DNA of 64,000 bases from Liolophura sinensis (taxonomy: Eukaryota; Mollusca; Polyplacophora; Chitonida; Chitonidae), in the NCBI RefSeq assembly GCF_032854445.1, contig NC_088307.1:9934017-9998016 (forward strand), in the 5' to 3' direction. Below are positions 1-13,900 of the stretch, one piece after another. Under the pieces are notes generated by a model that was not told the DNA's origin, searched no databases, and saw only the letters and a list, made by a program, of their open reading frames with translations. Both the position numbers and the translations under genes were made by a program. Numbering within the stretch: the stretch's first letter is position 1; each line of letters opens with the position of its first letter.

Positions 1-240
1 TGTCGTTGTTGTCAATATTACAGAGCTGCGAGCACAGACAGACAAGTTGCTCTGTCAGACTGGGGTCACCCATACTGTACTCATGTCGTTGTTGTCATTG
101 TTGCAGAGCTGCGAGCAGAGACAGACAAGCTTCGCTCTCAGACTGGGGTCACCCATACTGTACTCATGTCGTTGTTGTCATTTTTGCAGAGCTGCGAGCA
201 GAAATAGACAAGCTTCGCTCTCAGACTGGGGTCACCAGTG
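1..240 (+). repeat. 83-bp tandem array spanning a KIF14 3' splice site and exon start
   Basis: Units start at 1, 84 and 167 (tgtcgttgttgtca). Each contains a T-rich tract, cag (21-23, 104-106, 187-189) and ~50 nt of exon (gctgcgagcag...actggggtcacc). In copies 1 and 2 the exon part then runs into intron sequence (catactgtactca); only copy 3 goes on into the exon. The array probably continues before the window. Confidence 0.9.
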
Positions 241-328
241 AGATGGTTCAGGCCTCCAGCCTGGCGGAAATCGCCTCACTCAAGGAGAAGCTGGCCGGGA
301 AAGAGAAGGAAATGGAGGAGGCGTCACG
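190..328 (+). CDS. KIF14: KIF14 visible exon 1 (coiled coil before FHA)
   Basis: Encodes [20 protein letters not shown] and on to [10 protein letters not shown]. Donor is cg^gtgagt. The acceptor is the third of three tandem copies of the same 3' splice site (AG at 188-189). It is the only copy that reads into the full exon, because the copies upstream lose frame. The first codon is split (2 nt in this exon). Confidence 0.85.
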
Positions 329-1950
329 GTGAGTAATTTGGACGCGTGAATGTAATTTCATGAAATCTGTTACCAAATCATCACCCTGCCCTCTGAAGTG
401 CTGTACAGAGGAGTGATTGGTAACAATTCATGGGAAACTGTACATGTATGGCCTTTTATAATACTGCAAATTACAAAAGGCCGGATTAACTGGTATGAAA
501 ATTTTGTGAAAGTATTGTATTTCACTCAAAGTTTTCCTTTTTTCAAATGAAAGTTGGATCTAGCTTATGACAAGATTAGGTAGTACCAATACAGTGACTT
601 TTGTGAGATTTGAAGGCATGTTTATGCTTCCTTGTCAGTGTATGAAATGGCTGTGGGATCAACCCTGATAGTAGATGCCTGATATTTTTGAAAACACCTC
701 TTTGAAGAAAGTTGTAAGATTTTTATTATTCATGATGTATGATATTGGACAAATGTTACATGGGTCAAGATGGCATAACATGGATTTGAACGACAGCTCA
801 CAACTTTTCCATTGGGTTTTCAGTTGTTTTCAAAAATGTCCAGTACTTTCGTTTCATATGAAAATCTTTCAGACTTCACTGTGGGTGAGATATTATCAGT
901 CTGATCGGAATGTACAAAAGTAATATTATCTTTTTATGAATTTTTTTTTATTGTGTCATATTTTAGGTCATGGAAAGACAAACTTCAGAGATCTGTGGCT
1001 AGGAAAGAAGAAGAGTTAAAGACTCTTGAGGTGAGAGTTTAATAGTTTTAGGATGTTTTGCCATTTTTCTGATGGCTTTTGATAGAACTGTCTGTCTTAC
1101 GTGTCTATCTTTTTTTTCTTTTTTGTGTTAGATCTGTGTGAGACTCCCTATATCATCTGAATTTCTTCATTTTTCCTGAACTGGGTACTAAGTGCCTTTA
1201 AATAAGTGAAATGTTTCAAATAAGCATAAAACTTTAAGGCACTCAGAAGGCACAAACTCTCACAATGGCTAAATGTAGAAATTCCTGCAGTAGAGAGAAA
1301 GGGACAATGCTTTGCAATTTTTGTCTTGTCTGTCAGTGTCCAAAAATGGTTGAAAGGTCACAACCAAAATGTAAGAGATAAATTCCAACCAAATTAGTGC
1401 CAAGCTGTTTCAGTAAAGTTCCAGTATACATTCATCCTGTACTAATGCCTGCCCTGAATATTTCTCTTGTGTGCCTTGTTTGACCGTGCCACGTCACACT
1501 GGGTACACCAAATATACGTCAAAAGTGAACCCGCAGAAAGCAACATGTTTAGTAGGGCGCAACAAAAGACTTATGACGTGCAAGTTCTATGTCATGCTAG
1601 TACCACCTTTTGTGTGAAGAAAATCTGCCAGTGCCCCATTATAAATTTAACCTGTTACCTGTTACCGTGTCTTAACCGCGCTGTACGTGCTCACCTGTTG
1701 ACAGAAAGCCGGAGTCAGTTTTAAGGTGGACAACAAGCTGCCTAACTTGGTCAACCTGAACGAGGATCCGCAGCTGTCGGAGATGCTGCTGTATGTCATC
1801 AAGGAGGGGACTACACGTGTGGGACGCAGAATTGACGGCTCCACACACGACATACAGCTCACCGGAGCGCTCATTGCTGATGATCACTGGTGAGTGCTCA
1901 TTTTAGGTATGTTTTAGAATCGTTGGACAGGGTCATGTGTTGATGAGTTT

Positions 1951-1994
<44 letters not shown>

Positions 1995-4900
1995 CTGGAC
2001 TGTCAAGTTCAAAATACAGGCAATTATTGTGCAATTTGATAAAATTTTGTTTGTAGGTTAGTTTTGTGTAACTTGAGATCAAGTCTGAAATCCACCTTGC
2101 TGCGTGCATAAATTTGTTTGGGGCTTAAATTCTCTGAGTAGATTGCATTTGTTTAGTGAAGTGTTCGTTTTACACCTGTGATCTCTATATTTTCAGTGTA
2201 ATTAACAATGAGAAGGAAGAGGTAAGCCTGTCACCTAACCGTGAAGCCCCGACCTACATCAATGGCAACTTGATCACGGAGACCTGCATCCTTCACCACG
2301 TAAGTCTGTCTGATGTGCTTTATGCTACTGGGGTTCTCCGGCTCCCTACAAAGGGAATCAAACCTTGCAACCCATGAAAAAGCAGTGCCCTCTCCATATG
2401 TATGAATAACAATGAAACTGATTTCAATAACATAATACGGATGGTCGTTGGTATTCCCCGTGCTCTTCACGATCTTCACCCAGCATAACGCTGGACCACC
2501 ATAAGTGAAATGTTCTTGAGTACGGCATAAAACACCGATCAAGAAAATAAATCATTAACATAGTAAATTGTCATGAATTTTTATTTATTTGATTGGTGTT
2601 TTATTCTGTCCTCAAGAATGTTGTCATTTATTTGATTGGTGTTTTACCCCATACTCAAGAATATCTCACTTATGTGACGGTGGCCAGCATTATGGTGGGA
2701 GGAAACCGGGCATAGCCCCAAGGGGAAACACACGACCATCTGCAGGTTGCTGTCAAACCTTCCCACATACGGTCGGAGGAATATGGTGATGAATAATGGT
2801 AATTGGCATTGTTATTCAAGCAGGTAGATGGCGCTGCAGTTTAATTAGTTACAAGATTTGTTTCCCTTTGTGGAGGGTCGAAGATCCCCATTCAGTATTA
2901 CGCTGTTCATGCAAGAAAACAAAATGCACATTGATGCGCATCGCACACGGTTGTGGACACTTAAGCTCTGGTTATAAATGCATTTAGATGAGCATTGATT
3001 TCTGTATACATATGTAACTGGTTTTAGAAATTTGATTCTGTCCAGTTAGATTGTTTAAAACAGTGCGTGGCTGGCGATAAGGTTTCATTCTGCTAAACTC
3101 AATTCAATTGTAACTGTGCACGTGCGCAAGACACAGGTTCCCAGACCTTTATTGAAAGTATGACGTAGTCTGATGTCAGCAGGAGGGAATTCCCACCAAA
3201 CAGTGCTTTTCGAATAGCATTGAACTCCAGTGTGCCCTTGTCAGTCCTTGTTAATGTGCATTGGAAGGCGTTGTGTGAAGCAGGAAATTTCTTTCAGTTG
3301 AATGCAAATTAAACATAACTGTTAGAAAAATGTGTCTTAAAAGCAGAGGTAAATGGTAAGTATACAGGTGCTTTCCTAAGAAGTACAAGAAGTGCAGTGT
3401 ATTAAAACTGCTATTCTAGGTTTTGCTGGATCATCCAGAACCCAATTTTGCCTGACACGACATCATGCAAGAACAGGGGGTTTTCCCCTATGCATAGCCA
3501 CAAATGTTGTTGTACTTTCAAACAATTAACGTCTGACGTTACAACGTAATGGCCTTGCCCAACGTCATGTCTGCCCGAATCCCCATAGGTAATATTATCA
3601 CGCCCGATCAGGCAAATTTTACAGAAACTTTTGTCAGAAAGATTTGTTAAATGTGTTATTCATCATGAATCCATTTGAACCATGTTCTTTCACGTTATCT
3701 TAAAATTTCAACACAGTTCCTCTTGTAAGTGAAGTAACACTTTAAACATCTCCAATTCATGTCTGGTTTTTCCCATCCTCTGAACTGAGAAGACCAGCAT
3801 AAAGGAATGCAGAATAAAGTTAATCAATAATTAAAACATAATTAACCAACTTTTCATTTCTCAGGGTGACCGTGTCATACTTGGAGGTGACCATTATTTC
3901 AGGTGAGTGGTAATGTAAAGGAAAAGATCCTCATATATTTTTGTTCTTTCATCATCCCAGTGTGCATTGTCTCCTTTTAGTCTGTCAGTGTTCTTGTTAC
4001 TACTTTGAGTTGAATGTGTCTTTCACCAATCTTGATTAAATATGGAGAATTTTCTTCCTAGTACTTCCAGTTATGTAATTTAGTGCTGAAATGGTGAGTG
4101 GTTTTCACCTGTTGAATAACCCTATCAACTATTCGAAGAGTGTATTGTTAACTGACAGACCTATTGTATGTTGAATTTGTACTCCTGGACGGTATAATGT
4201 AAACATGTTGTTATTTCACCTTCTTTCAAGAGTTCGTTTTTTGCCACAATTATTCTATGTAAACCTGGTTTTTCATGACATAAGTAATACATTCTTTAGT
4301 GGTCTAAACAAATCAGCGGTCTAAACAAATAAAATTTACCAGTGATAACAAAGCATTGGTAATGATGCATGTATATGCCTGTACAGGACCCTGATGGCTT
4401 TACTCTCTAGTCATGTGTTTCTTTTTTTTCTTAGGTTTAACCATCCAATAGAAGTGCAGAGACAGAAGAAGACCTCTAACGGGACAGAGATCAAGGACTT
4501 TGAGTTTGCTAAACAGGAGCTGATGAGAGTACAAGAGTCCAGGTGGGTCAATGTTGAGGTCAAAAGCCTACACAAATTTGTTCGTTTTTCGTAAACTGGA
4601 TACTGAAGTGCCTTTAAATAAGTGAAATGTTTCAAATAAGCATAAAACTGTAAGGCACTCAGAAAGAGCAAACTCTCACAATGGCTAAATGTAGAAATTC
4701 CTGCAGTACAGAGAAAGGGACAATACTTTGCTATTTTTGTCTTGTCTGTCAAAAAAAAATCGTTCACAGGTTACCACCAAAATGTAAGAGATAAATTCCA
4801 ACCAAATTAGTGCCAAACTGTTTCAGTGAAGCTCCAATACACGCTTATCTTGTCCTAATGCCTACCCTGAATATTTCTCTTCTGTGTCTTGTTTGACCAT

Positions 4901-7900
4901 GGATGTATTGTGTTGGCAGACTACAGGCAGAGCTGGAAGAAGCCAAGAGAGTCGCTCAAGAGGAGATGACAGTGGAGCTGGAGAAGATCAAAAAGGAGGC
5001 AGAGGAGGAGTTTAATGCTCAGAAAACGGGGTATGAGGGAAAGCTGGCAAACTTACAGAACTCTCTGGTAAGTTATCTTCCCTGAATTCATGATCTCATG
5101 GTTTCGTGTTTGGAAGGTAAATAAAGCCATGTTCTGCTGCTTGGACATTTAATAAGCAGGATTTTATTGCAGGTATGCATGCGATCATGGTAATCATGCA
5201 GTCATGGTACTCATGCAATCATGGTAATCATGCAATCATGGTACTCATGCAATCATGGTAATCATGCAGTCATGATAATCATGCAAACTGATTACTCTTG
5301 TTACATATATTTCATTAGGCATTGTTTTTGTTTACAGTATTTCACCTTAAGTTTGTTTGTGAAAATGCATTGTAAGAATCCCAGAGGCCTTAAAATAAAA
5401 CTTTCAGGGCCAGCGCTGATTTTCCTATAAGAAATTGATTAAACTCTCCAAAAAGTCTCTTAAGTAAAATGTGTCACTTGAAAAATGCTAAAGTCAAGGT
5501 GAAGTACAGAGAGTTTGTTTTCTTTAAACATGAGTAAATGTTTGTTTTTTTTCGTTGACAGCAAAGCCAGAAGGAGAAGCTGGAAGAAGCTCAGAAAGAG
5601 GCTGCGGAACTGCAGAAACAGAAAATGGTGAGCTTTCCTTATAATCCTTGAAAGTGCTTAAGACTTTGTTGAAGGGTTTTCAGCACTGCACAATGACCTT
5701 GAAGTCTCTCACCAATACAGTCGCTGTGAGTTCGAGTCCAGTGGTACGTGGGCATGATCATGGGTTTCCACCGAGCTCTGCCTGCTTTCTCCCACTATAA
5801 TGCTGGCTGCCGCCATATAAGTGAAATGTTCTTGAGTACGGCGTAAAACACCAATCAAATAAATAAATATTCAGACTGAATGGTTATTGGAATAACAATT
5901 GGAACAAAAGATACTAGGTCCTTGTAATGTAATTTTATTTTACATGTTGGCCCCCTGTTTATAATAAATAATTACTGTATTTCACACATTAAGATTAAGT
6001 TTGGTATATTAAGATGAAATCCAGAAGCATGCCTATACCTTAAAATTATATTTTTGATGCCAACACTTTAGCTTCTTTGATAAAAAATTGATTAAACTGT
6101 ACATACTTCTCTTATGTGCGCCTCTAGCCCTGCAAGGTGGACGAATCCCCCAGAATCTAGCAAAATGTGTCACGTGAAAAATGCTAAACGTTTGGTGACA
6201 TACAGTAATACAAATTCTGTATTTCCAATGATTTTAGGCTTTGCACAATGATAGCATGTGTATATTTTGAAGGATTTGGTCAATAAACTTACACTAGAAG
6301 TTGTTTGTAATCTGTTTGTGTAACGATTGAGGATGTAATGCAGCCAGAGAAAATCCTGTTAGCTTATTTGTACTCCATTTGTTTAAGTGCTGGAGGAATT
6401 ATTATTCTTCTTATGGTTTAAGTGCTGGAGGAATTATTTATTCTTCTTATGGTTTAAGTGCTGGAGGAATTATCTTTTCTTCTTACAGTTATTAGAACAA
6501 GAGGTTTTAGCTGGCAAGAAGAAGCAGCAGCTTGAACAGAAGGTAAGTTGAGGCTTTGGTGTTTGTAAACAGGAGCTATGAAAATGAAATCATTTCGAAC
6601 TACGATATGGCTGAAATATTGCCGATGTGGTGTTAAGCCATAATCATTCATTCATTCAAACTATGGAGAGGGTCTGGAGGTTTGTACTTAGCCCCAAAAC
6701 AGTTGCATCACAGTATATTAATGTTGTATTGCAGCAACTAAACCTGCTTCTGTAATACTTTGACTTTGGACAACTGCATTGGATGCTGAGTTTGGCTAAA
6801 ATCTTAAATATAAAAAAATGAGTCAATCCCATATTAGCTAATACACTTTCAAACAACTGGGTCCAGGTGAGTATTAAAGTTACACCAATCCTAAAGCTTA
6901 GTACCAGTCTTATCGCAGTATTAGTAAATGACACTAGTCTGGACTAAAACTAATACCAGGCTTAAATCCAAATACACTTTTGAACAACTGGCACTTGGGC
7001 CCAGAGGACTTTCACAAAGCTCAGGTAGCTGTCTAAGGCTCATTAAAGAACAAGATAGCACCTGCTAAAACATACATGTATTTCAATCGAAAGCAGGATT
7101 CTCCAGCTTTCTAAAAAGTATCATACTTTGTTTTAATGAGATTTCACCAAATGACATGTAGAACAAAATTACAATACTGCACAAAGGATTGGTGTGAATC
7201 GTGGCCGACATCTTGAGAATTTTATTCAATCTAACACAGTGCTTTCAAATTGCACGGCCTAAGCTGTGACGTAGCCTTTACCCATTCACTCCATAAAGTG
7301 ACATATGATAACACAGAACTTCTACATTGGACATCATGCAGTGACGTGTAACCAAAGGGCCTTTTCACACAGTGTTGTGGGCTAGGTCTGTATCATTTGC
7401 AGGCCACCAAAGATGTAAAATTAGTTGATTTACACGCTGTGTAATATTCAAAGAGAGTATCACAAACTATGTCAGACAGTAGCATAACATCTTGGCCCAA
7501 ACCACATTCGTCTTCTCAGAAGACCCTAGGCCTACTTAGACACACTGCTCAAATTATACGGGACCGGTAGATCCAGGATCAATCCTTGATCGAGTCACAC
7601 CTAAGACTTTAAAAGAGGAAGTTGTAACTTCCTCGCTTGGTGTTCAGCATGAAGGGGATAGTGCAACGACTGGTTGACCCGTATCAGTATAATGGCTCGG
7701 GCGGGGCGGCTTACTTGCCTTCGGTAAGTCGTCTCAGTGAAGCAGCACTAAATAAAAGAGCGGTGGAAATCCGTCCTGCAACAAGGAGGCACATTACACG
7801 TACATGCACCCTAAGGATTCTTTCGTCATCGTATGACTGAAAAATTGTTGAGTACGACGTTAAACCCCAAATCACTCATTGACTCACTCAAATTATACAA

Positions 7901-10900
7901 ATACATTTTTTGCCGTTCAGTTTCTAAATAACAAATATCTGAGTAGGTGAAAAATTCATTAGGGATGCCGAAGGTTTATGGGATTCAGAAGATGGCATCT
8001 CACCTGACAATGCTTAAAATTAATTAATTCTTATGATATAATGATTTTTTTCTCTAAATTTATTAGAATTGAAGAATTTAAATTTTGCTCCTTTGTCTTT
8101 TTCGCATACAAGGGATGATTGTATTTCCTGTTTTCTTTTATAAAATACAGTAAAATTATTGAAACGCCGTGTTCAGGCAGAGGGGCTTTCCCTGACATCC
8201 GTGATAACTACGTCAGCACTGCTCTCAACTTATAAGCTTAGATAGATCAGCCTCAGTGGTGCTTACATTTATTTCCATTTCTGTTGTAATTTTGTAAACA
8301 TTTAACAGGCGTCAAAATCGCCAGCACCACCTCTCTGGAGGCTGCGACCTGAACCAGGAATACCAACATGGCTGTGCATCTACAGGCTTCTTAAACTGTA
8401 AATGATATAGCAGGCTTACTTTATCACAGTTCAAGCAGTGGAAGAAATATCCTTCCAGTATGTCCAATGTCCAAGAAAGCTATTTATCACTTTGACCTTC
8501 ACTGCCAAAGTCCACAACCTTATCTGCCATAGGCTACTGCTTTGACTATAGTACGGAAAATACCTTCGACATTAGAGAGCTAGATTAAATGTGACGTCAC
8601 CCCTTGCTGTTGATAATGGAGTCGCAATGAACCTGTGTCAAGAAGAAGCTTCTCTAAATTTTTACTGGGTTTCAAAAAAATCTAAAAAAATATTATTAAT
8701 ATTATATTAATATTGTACTATTATTATACTATTATAATTATTATACTACTGTTATTATTATATTATATAAATATTTAATTTAAGATGCTTTGAATCGTAG
8801 TCTTTGAGTGGACATAAACAATAATCAGCTGCTCTCTTTCACTTTAAGTTTAGTGCTGTAAAAAAGCTATGAGAAAAAGTCTCTAAGCCATTTCACAAAA
8901 ATAAACCTGCTTGATGCTTTGCAGCATTCTGATTGGTTATATCAGTAAAGATAATTTTCAAATTAGCGTCAAACTGTAAATAAATCAAATTGGTATGTAA
9001 AAAGAGCAGAAAATTACATTAATTTCGTCTTCATTTTCGTCTTCGATGCAGTTTTTAAAGAAAGGATGATAACTCTATTAACCTAGTGGACGACACATCA
9101 AAAAGCTGGATAATTTTCAGTTGATGCATCGATGCGCAGGAGCAAAAAGGTGTCTTAAGTGGGATAAACAAAAGTGCATGGTCATTTATGCCTAATATAT
9201 AATATTACAGACTTGGACAAGAGCCAAATATTTAGGCCCTGTCTAATTTTGTGTGTTTATTTTTGTCAGATTTCGACTTGAAACTATGTTTGATCCCATT
9301 TAAGGTCTTTGCTGTCACAAAGACTCGAATAAAATGCATGAAGCTGACTGAAATGTGTGTGACTGCCCAGGGCTATAATTCTTTAACCAAACCACATGGA
9401 CTTAAAATCTGTGTCATGCACATGAAAAATAGGTATCAAGCTTATACAAATGGATTCTTTTTTGGGTTTTTGAATTTTTAAAAAGACTTTCTTGTGCTGA
9501 AAGACAATCCTTTCCTACTTTTCTCTTGTCAAGAACTGAAGCTTCAGTGTTAGATGCATAATGCTGTTAAAGGTGACTAAGGATTTTGGGTTGAATTTAA
9601 AATCTGAAGAATAAAAATTTTAGGTTCCAGAATTTCATTATACCAAGAAGCATAGGTTTAGCCATTGGGTGGGTGAGTGGGGGGTGGGGGTGAGTGGGAG
9701 GGGGGGGGGTTTCAGTGTCTTTGAAATGCCCTATTCTGACAAAATTAACGTGGGTAAGGTAGGAGAAAATTGAGATGGTTTGATTTCAAATTCTCACCGA
9801 AACTATAGCAAGAAGTGATTCTTGCTATAAAATATAAAATTAAATACCCAATAATTCCAATATTCCAAATAAATAAAATAAAAAATGAATAAACAGACTT
9901 GTATATGAAGTCTTCCTTACTTTTGTATTATCTTGTCCTGTAGAGTATCGGCTGAACATCCACAGAGCAAGCTTTTGGGGTATTTTTCGTATTACACCAG
10001 TGTTTAACCTTTCTCTTCACAGCCGACAAATTTTGACTTTGTTGACTGGAAACGTTATGAGGGTGTCGACTGGAAACGTTCTAAAATTCTGGATCTCTTG
10101 CAAGCTGAGAAGGAAAAACTGACCAAGAAATTAGAAGAGGCGAAACAACGGACTCAAAAGCGTTTGGAAATGCCACCCCCTTCGAAAAAACAGAAAATGG
10201 CCTCCGTTGATTTTGGTAAAACAGATTTGTACAAAACTGCCCTGCTTCTGAGTGAAGCCAACAGGATCAGCCAGCATCTGAAAAAACACACGGTGAGTTG
10301 GGGACAGTTACTTTACTGGGGACAGGAATAAATAAATTGGGTTTACTGGATCTTTGGCAGTATTTCAGCAGTATCATGGCAAACCTTATTACTGTTGATA
10401 CTATCACTGTCTTTAAGTTATTCCTTGATTTAAACACACACCAAAAAAAAAAAAAAAAATAGAAGGCATTCTGAGAGCAAAAACTTCTGCCTCGGCTATA
10501 TTTTGCAAGTTCTTCACTATTGTCAAGCGGACAGTACTCAGGAGGGACAGTATTTTCTCACGCAATTTTGAAGAATCTTTCAAAAAGTTTATGGATACAG
10601 AATAACACCAATGAAAATTTAATGGAATAAAGGCTGTGACAATTTGAAAAAATGTGACAGAATACTGTGTGATATACTGTGACAATTACAACCAAAATAT
10701 GACAGAAACCAAATTGGGGGGAATAATTTTGGAAAGTTTATTCCTGAAGTGTATAAGAGGTGACAGTAAAACTCAAAACCTAGATATAAAGTCAAAATAA
10801 AGATAAAATGGCGATTGTGAGAACTGTGGCAGAGTGTGAAAATCTTTTTATACTTATAATTATCACTGCAAATTTTCTAGTGAACATTAAAAGCCACTTG

Positions 10901-13900
10901 GCAGCTTTGAAATATATATTCTGTCTCTGTCTTTTTTATTTTGCCTTTGTCTTTTCCAAAAATGATCATGGGAATTTAATCAAACTTACTGTTACCGTAT
11001 GAGTTCACATTTTAGATTTCAGTATACAGTGTTTTGATATATAGTCTTTTTTTATTTTCAGACCTTCAGTCGTCAAGACATTTTTGAAAGTGAAGAAATG
11101 AAGACTTTCGTGAAAGTCACAAATACGAAGTTGAACATCTGTACTTATTGGCCTTTGCCAAAGTTTGAAGAAAAGCTCCTGTCAATGAGAGAATTGTACC
11201 AGGTACCCTTAGTTCATGTTTGAAACAAAACTGTTAATGTGTCAAAGTGTGAAATATAAAATGTGACAATATTCAGACAGATTTTCTTCTGTTACCTCTA
11301 GGGGGCCTTAGTGGCTCAGTTGGTTAGCGCACTAGTGCAGCCTAATGACCCAGGAGTCTCTCACCATTGCGATCGCTGTGAGTTCAAGTGCGGTGGGAAG
11401 GTCATCCAGCAACCTGCGGACGGTTGTGGGATTCGTCAGTCTGCCCGGTTTCCTCCCACCATAATGCTGGCCGCCATCGTATAAGTGAAAAACACCAATC
11501 AAATAACTATATAAATAAATCTGTTAAACTCTACTTGTGTATTTCTGTAGGATTCTATGTGTTCTGAAGCCTTTTGTACTGTGTACAGTCCCCTGCTGCA
11601 TGCTAAAATATATACATCCTCGTAAAAGTATGGATGGAACTAAACTTAATTATTGAAAACGCTGTGAATGCAAAATGTTTTTCAGGGAGAGGGAGATAAC
11701 TCTACAGTAGATGAGGTGTTTTATGACTCTACTGATAACTGGGAAAAGGAGACTGGGTTTAACTCCCCTAGAAGGTGAGTGCAAGATTTGCAAGGTTCTA
11801 TCCAAAAATTCATTGACAACCCCCTTACACCCCCGGCCCCCGAATCTATGGGACTGCTGGCAGTTGTGTAATAAAGTGAAATTTAAAATAAAATACCAAT
11901 GAAGTATTAGAACACAAAGTGTGCCAGTGCCTCATGTTGCTGTGGTTCAAAAGGTAGATGTGTTTGGCTCTGTTGCAGCTCCCGCAAATCCCGTCGGACG
12001 TCGAGTGGGCGTCGCCTGTCTCTTCTAGGATCTCCGCTCCTCAACAGTACCAGACTGAACAGTTCAAGTCAGTATTCAGTTCATGTAGTAATAACATCTG
12101 TGTGGAGAATACCACCTTGCATCGATAAGAACGCCGGCGTTCTAGTCAACTCACGGATAAAATTTCAGCCTCAGCACGTTACATATTAAGTTTCTTGTTC
12201 AAGTTGAATGTTCAGAACTTCTTCCAGGTGATTCCTTAGTATCAGAAATCTAAGCTTGTTAATTTATCAGGATTGTTTTATTTTAGCCTCACATTTGGTG
12301 ATGTGTTTACCTCTTTATATAATACCTCTTCATATAATACCTCTTCCTATAATTGTTGTAGAGTTTCAGTAAAAAGTCGCATAAACATACATGTACCTTC
12401 TTATTTATACTTTTATCATTGCAAGTTACGGTAGAAGTGACAAGTTACTTCCAAAACTTGCTATTTTTGCTATTTGCATATCGTTGCTATTTTGAGGTGT
12501 GGTTGGATAATGTTCAAAAAGACACAGCCAAGGTCATATCTTGGTTATATAATACATGCCAAATTGTTATTCCCTCCAGTTTAATTATTTTAAAAGTTAG
12601 CTGCATTACAAAGCATAACAAGATGATGTAACTCCCAAATCGACAGGTTCACAAAGGTCAGAGAGTGTTACAGATGTCAGCTGTACTGCATCATTCGCGA
12701 CCTTAGCGCGTAGTGTGCTCAACCTGTCCATTGACAAGAGGAAAGGTATGTACTGGAGTTCTCTCCCTTTGCTCGTGTACCTTGGATCCCCCTGGTGTAA
12801 CTGTTCATGGGGTTTGTGTGACAGTTTGAAGCAGTCATTATTTGCATGTGTAACCATTTGCGGAGTGTAACGTTCGTTGCAGACCACTTGTTTTCCATCA
12901 TTGTGGTTTTAATATTTGCTCACATGATGTTTCAGGGTAACTTGTGGAGGCTGTTGTTGGTGTTTTATGTCAGGCACTTCAGTTACCTCCACCATCACAT
13001 AAGTCTAAAATGTATAAGTAAACAACAGTCAAGTAGAACTAGAACTGCCTGCAGTTTCGCAGCTTCCAAGCAGTCTTCACAGATGGTGTTCAGCTTCTGC
13101 TAGTGTTCCATGATAAGTATGTCCCTGCATAGCTACAGGAGCCACTCACAATCATGTATGATGACCATGCAATGATTTCAAGGAAAATTATCGAATATTT
13201 TGAAAGTGCTTTTAAGCATTTTAATGATGACAAAGATTTATGAGCATGATCATCTGTATAATGATGAGAGGTTTTTTTTGTACATATTGGGTTGTCCATT
13301 CTAGTTTGCTTTTTATTATGATCTGAAAACTTTAACTTAAAAATTTATGTGTGGCAGTGCTCAAAAATTTATTTTATTCCCATATAGGTAAGACATGAGA
13401 TATAGCGATTAGCACATCTGTCTGTCAGCCTGCCCATTTATAGGTCTATGTAATGATATCATTTCTTTGGATCAACACAGGAGGCCGTTAATATTCAGTT
13501 TTCTTGAAACTTTGTAGTCATGATGGGGATGATATTATACAGATGTGCATTTGTTGCATCAAGTATTTTGAAAACTTGTCGCTATTTTTATGTAAGATAT
13601 AATCTGGATTTAGGGAGAGGAAGTGCTGGTGAGTGGAACTCCTCCTACAATTTTCAACCGATATTCACAAAAACACAAATTCTGTCTCTGCAGGTGTTCA
13701 GAGTCAGACTGAGAGCATCGCGGACGAGGTTCTACTCCACGCTGAGACTCTCAAGATGGCCGTTACCTCCATCATGGACGCTCCCAAAGGCTCTAGTGCA
13801 GGTAAGGCGTGTCAGGGAAGAACGATGTCCCCACCCGGGTCATAAAGTTGATACATGTATCAACTTGTGCAAGTTTAGCTGGAAGTTTGGTCTTGTCCTG

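Noticed and set aside
7637-7840. 67-codon frame starting at 7637
   Set aside because: It lies fully within a SINE-B copy.
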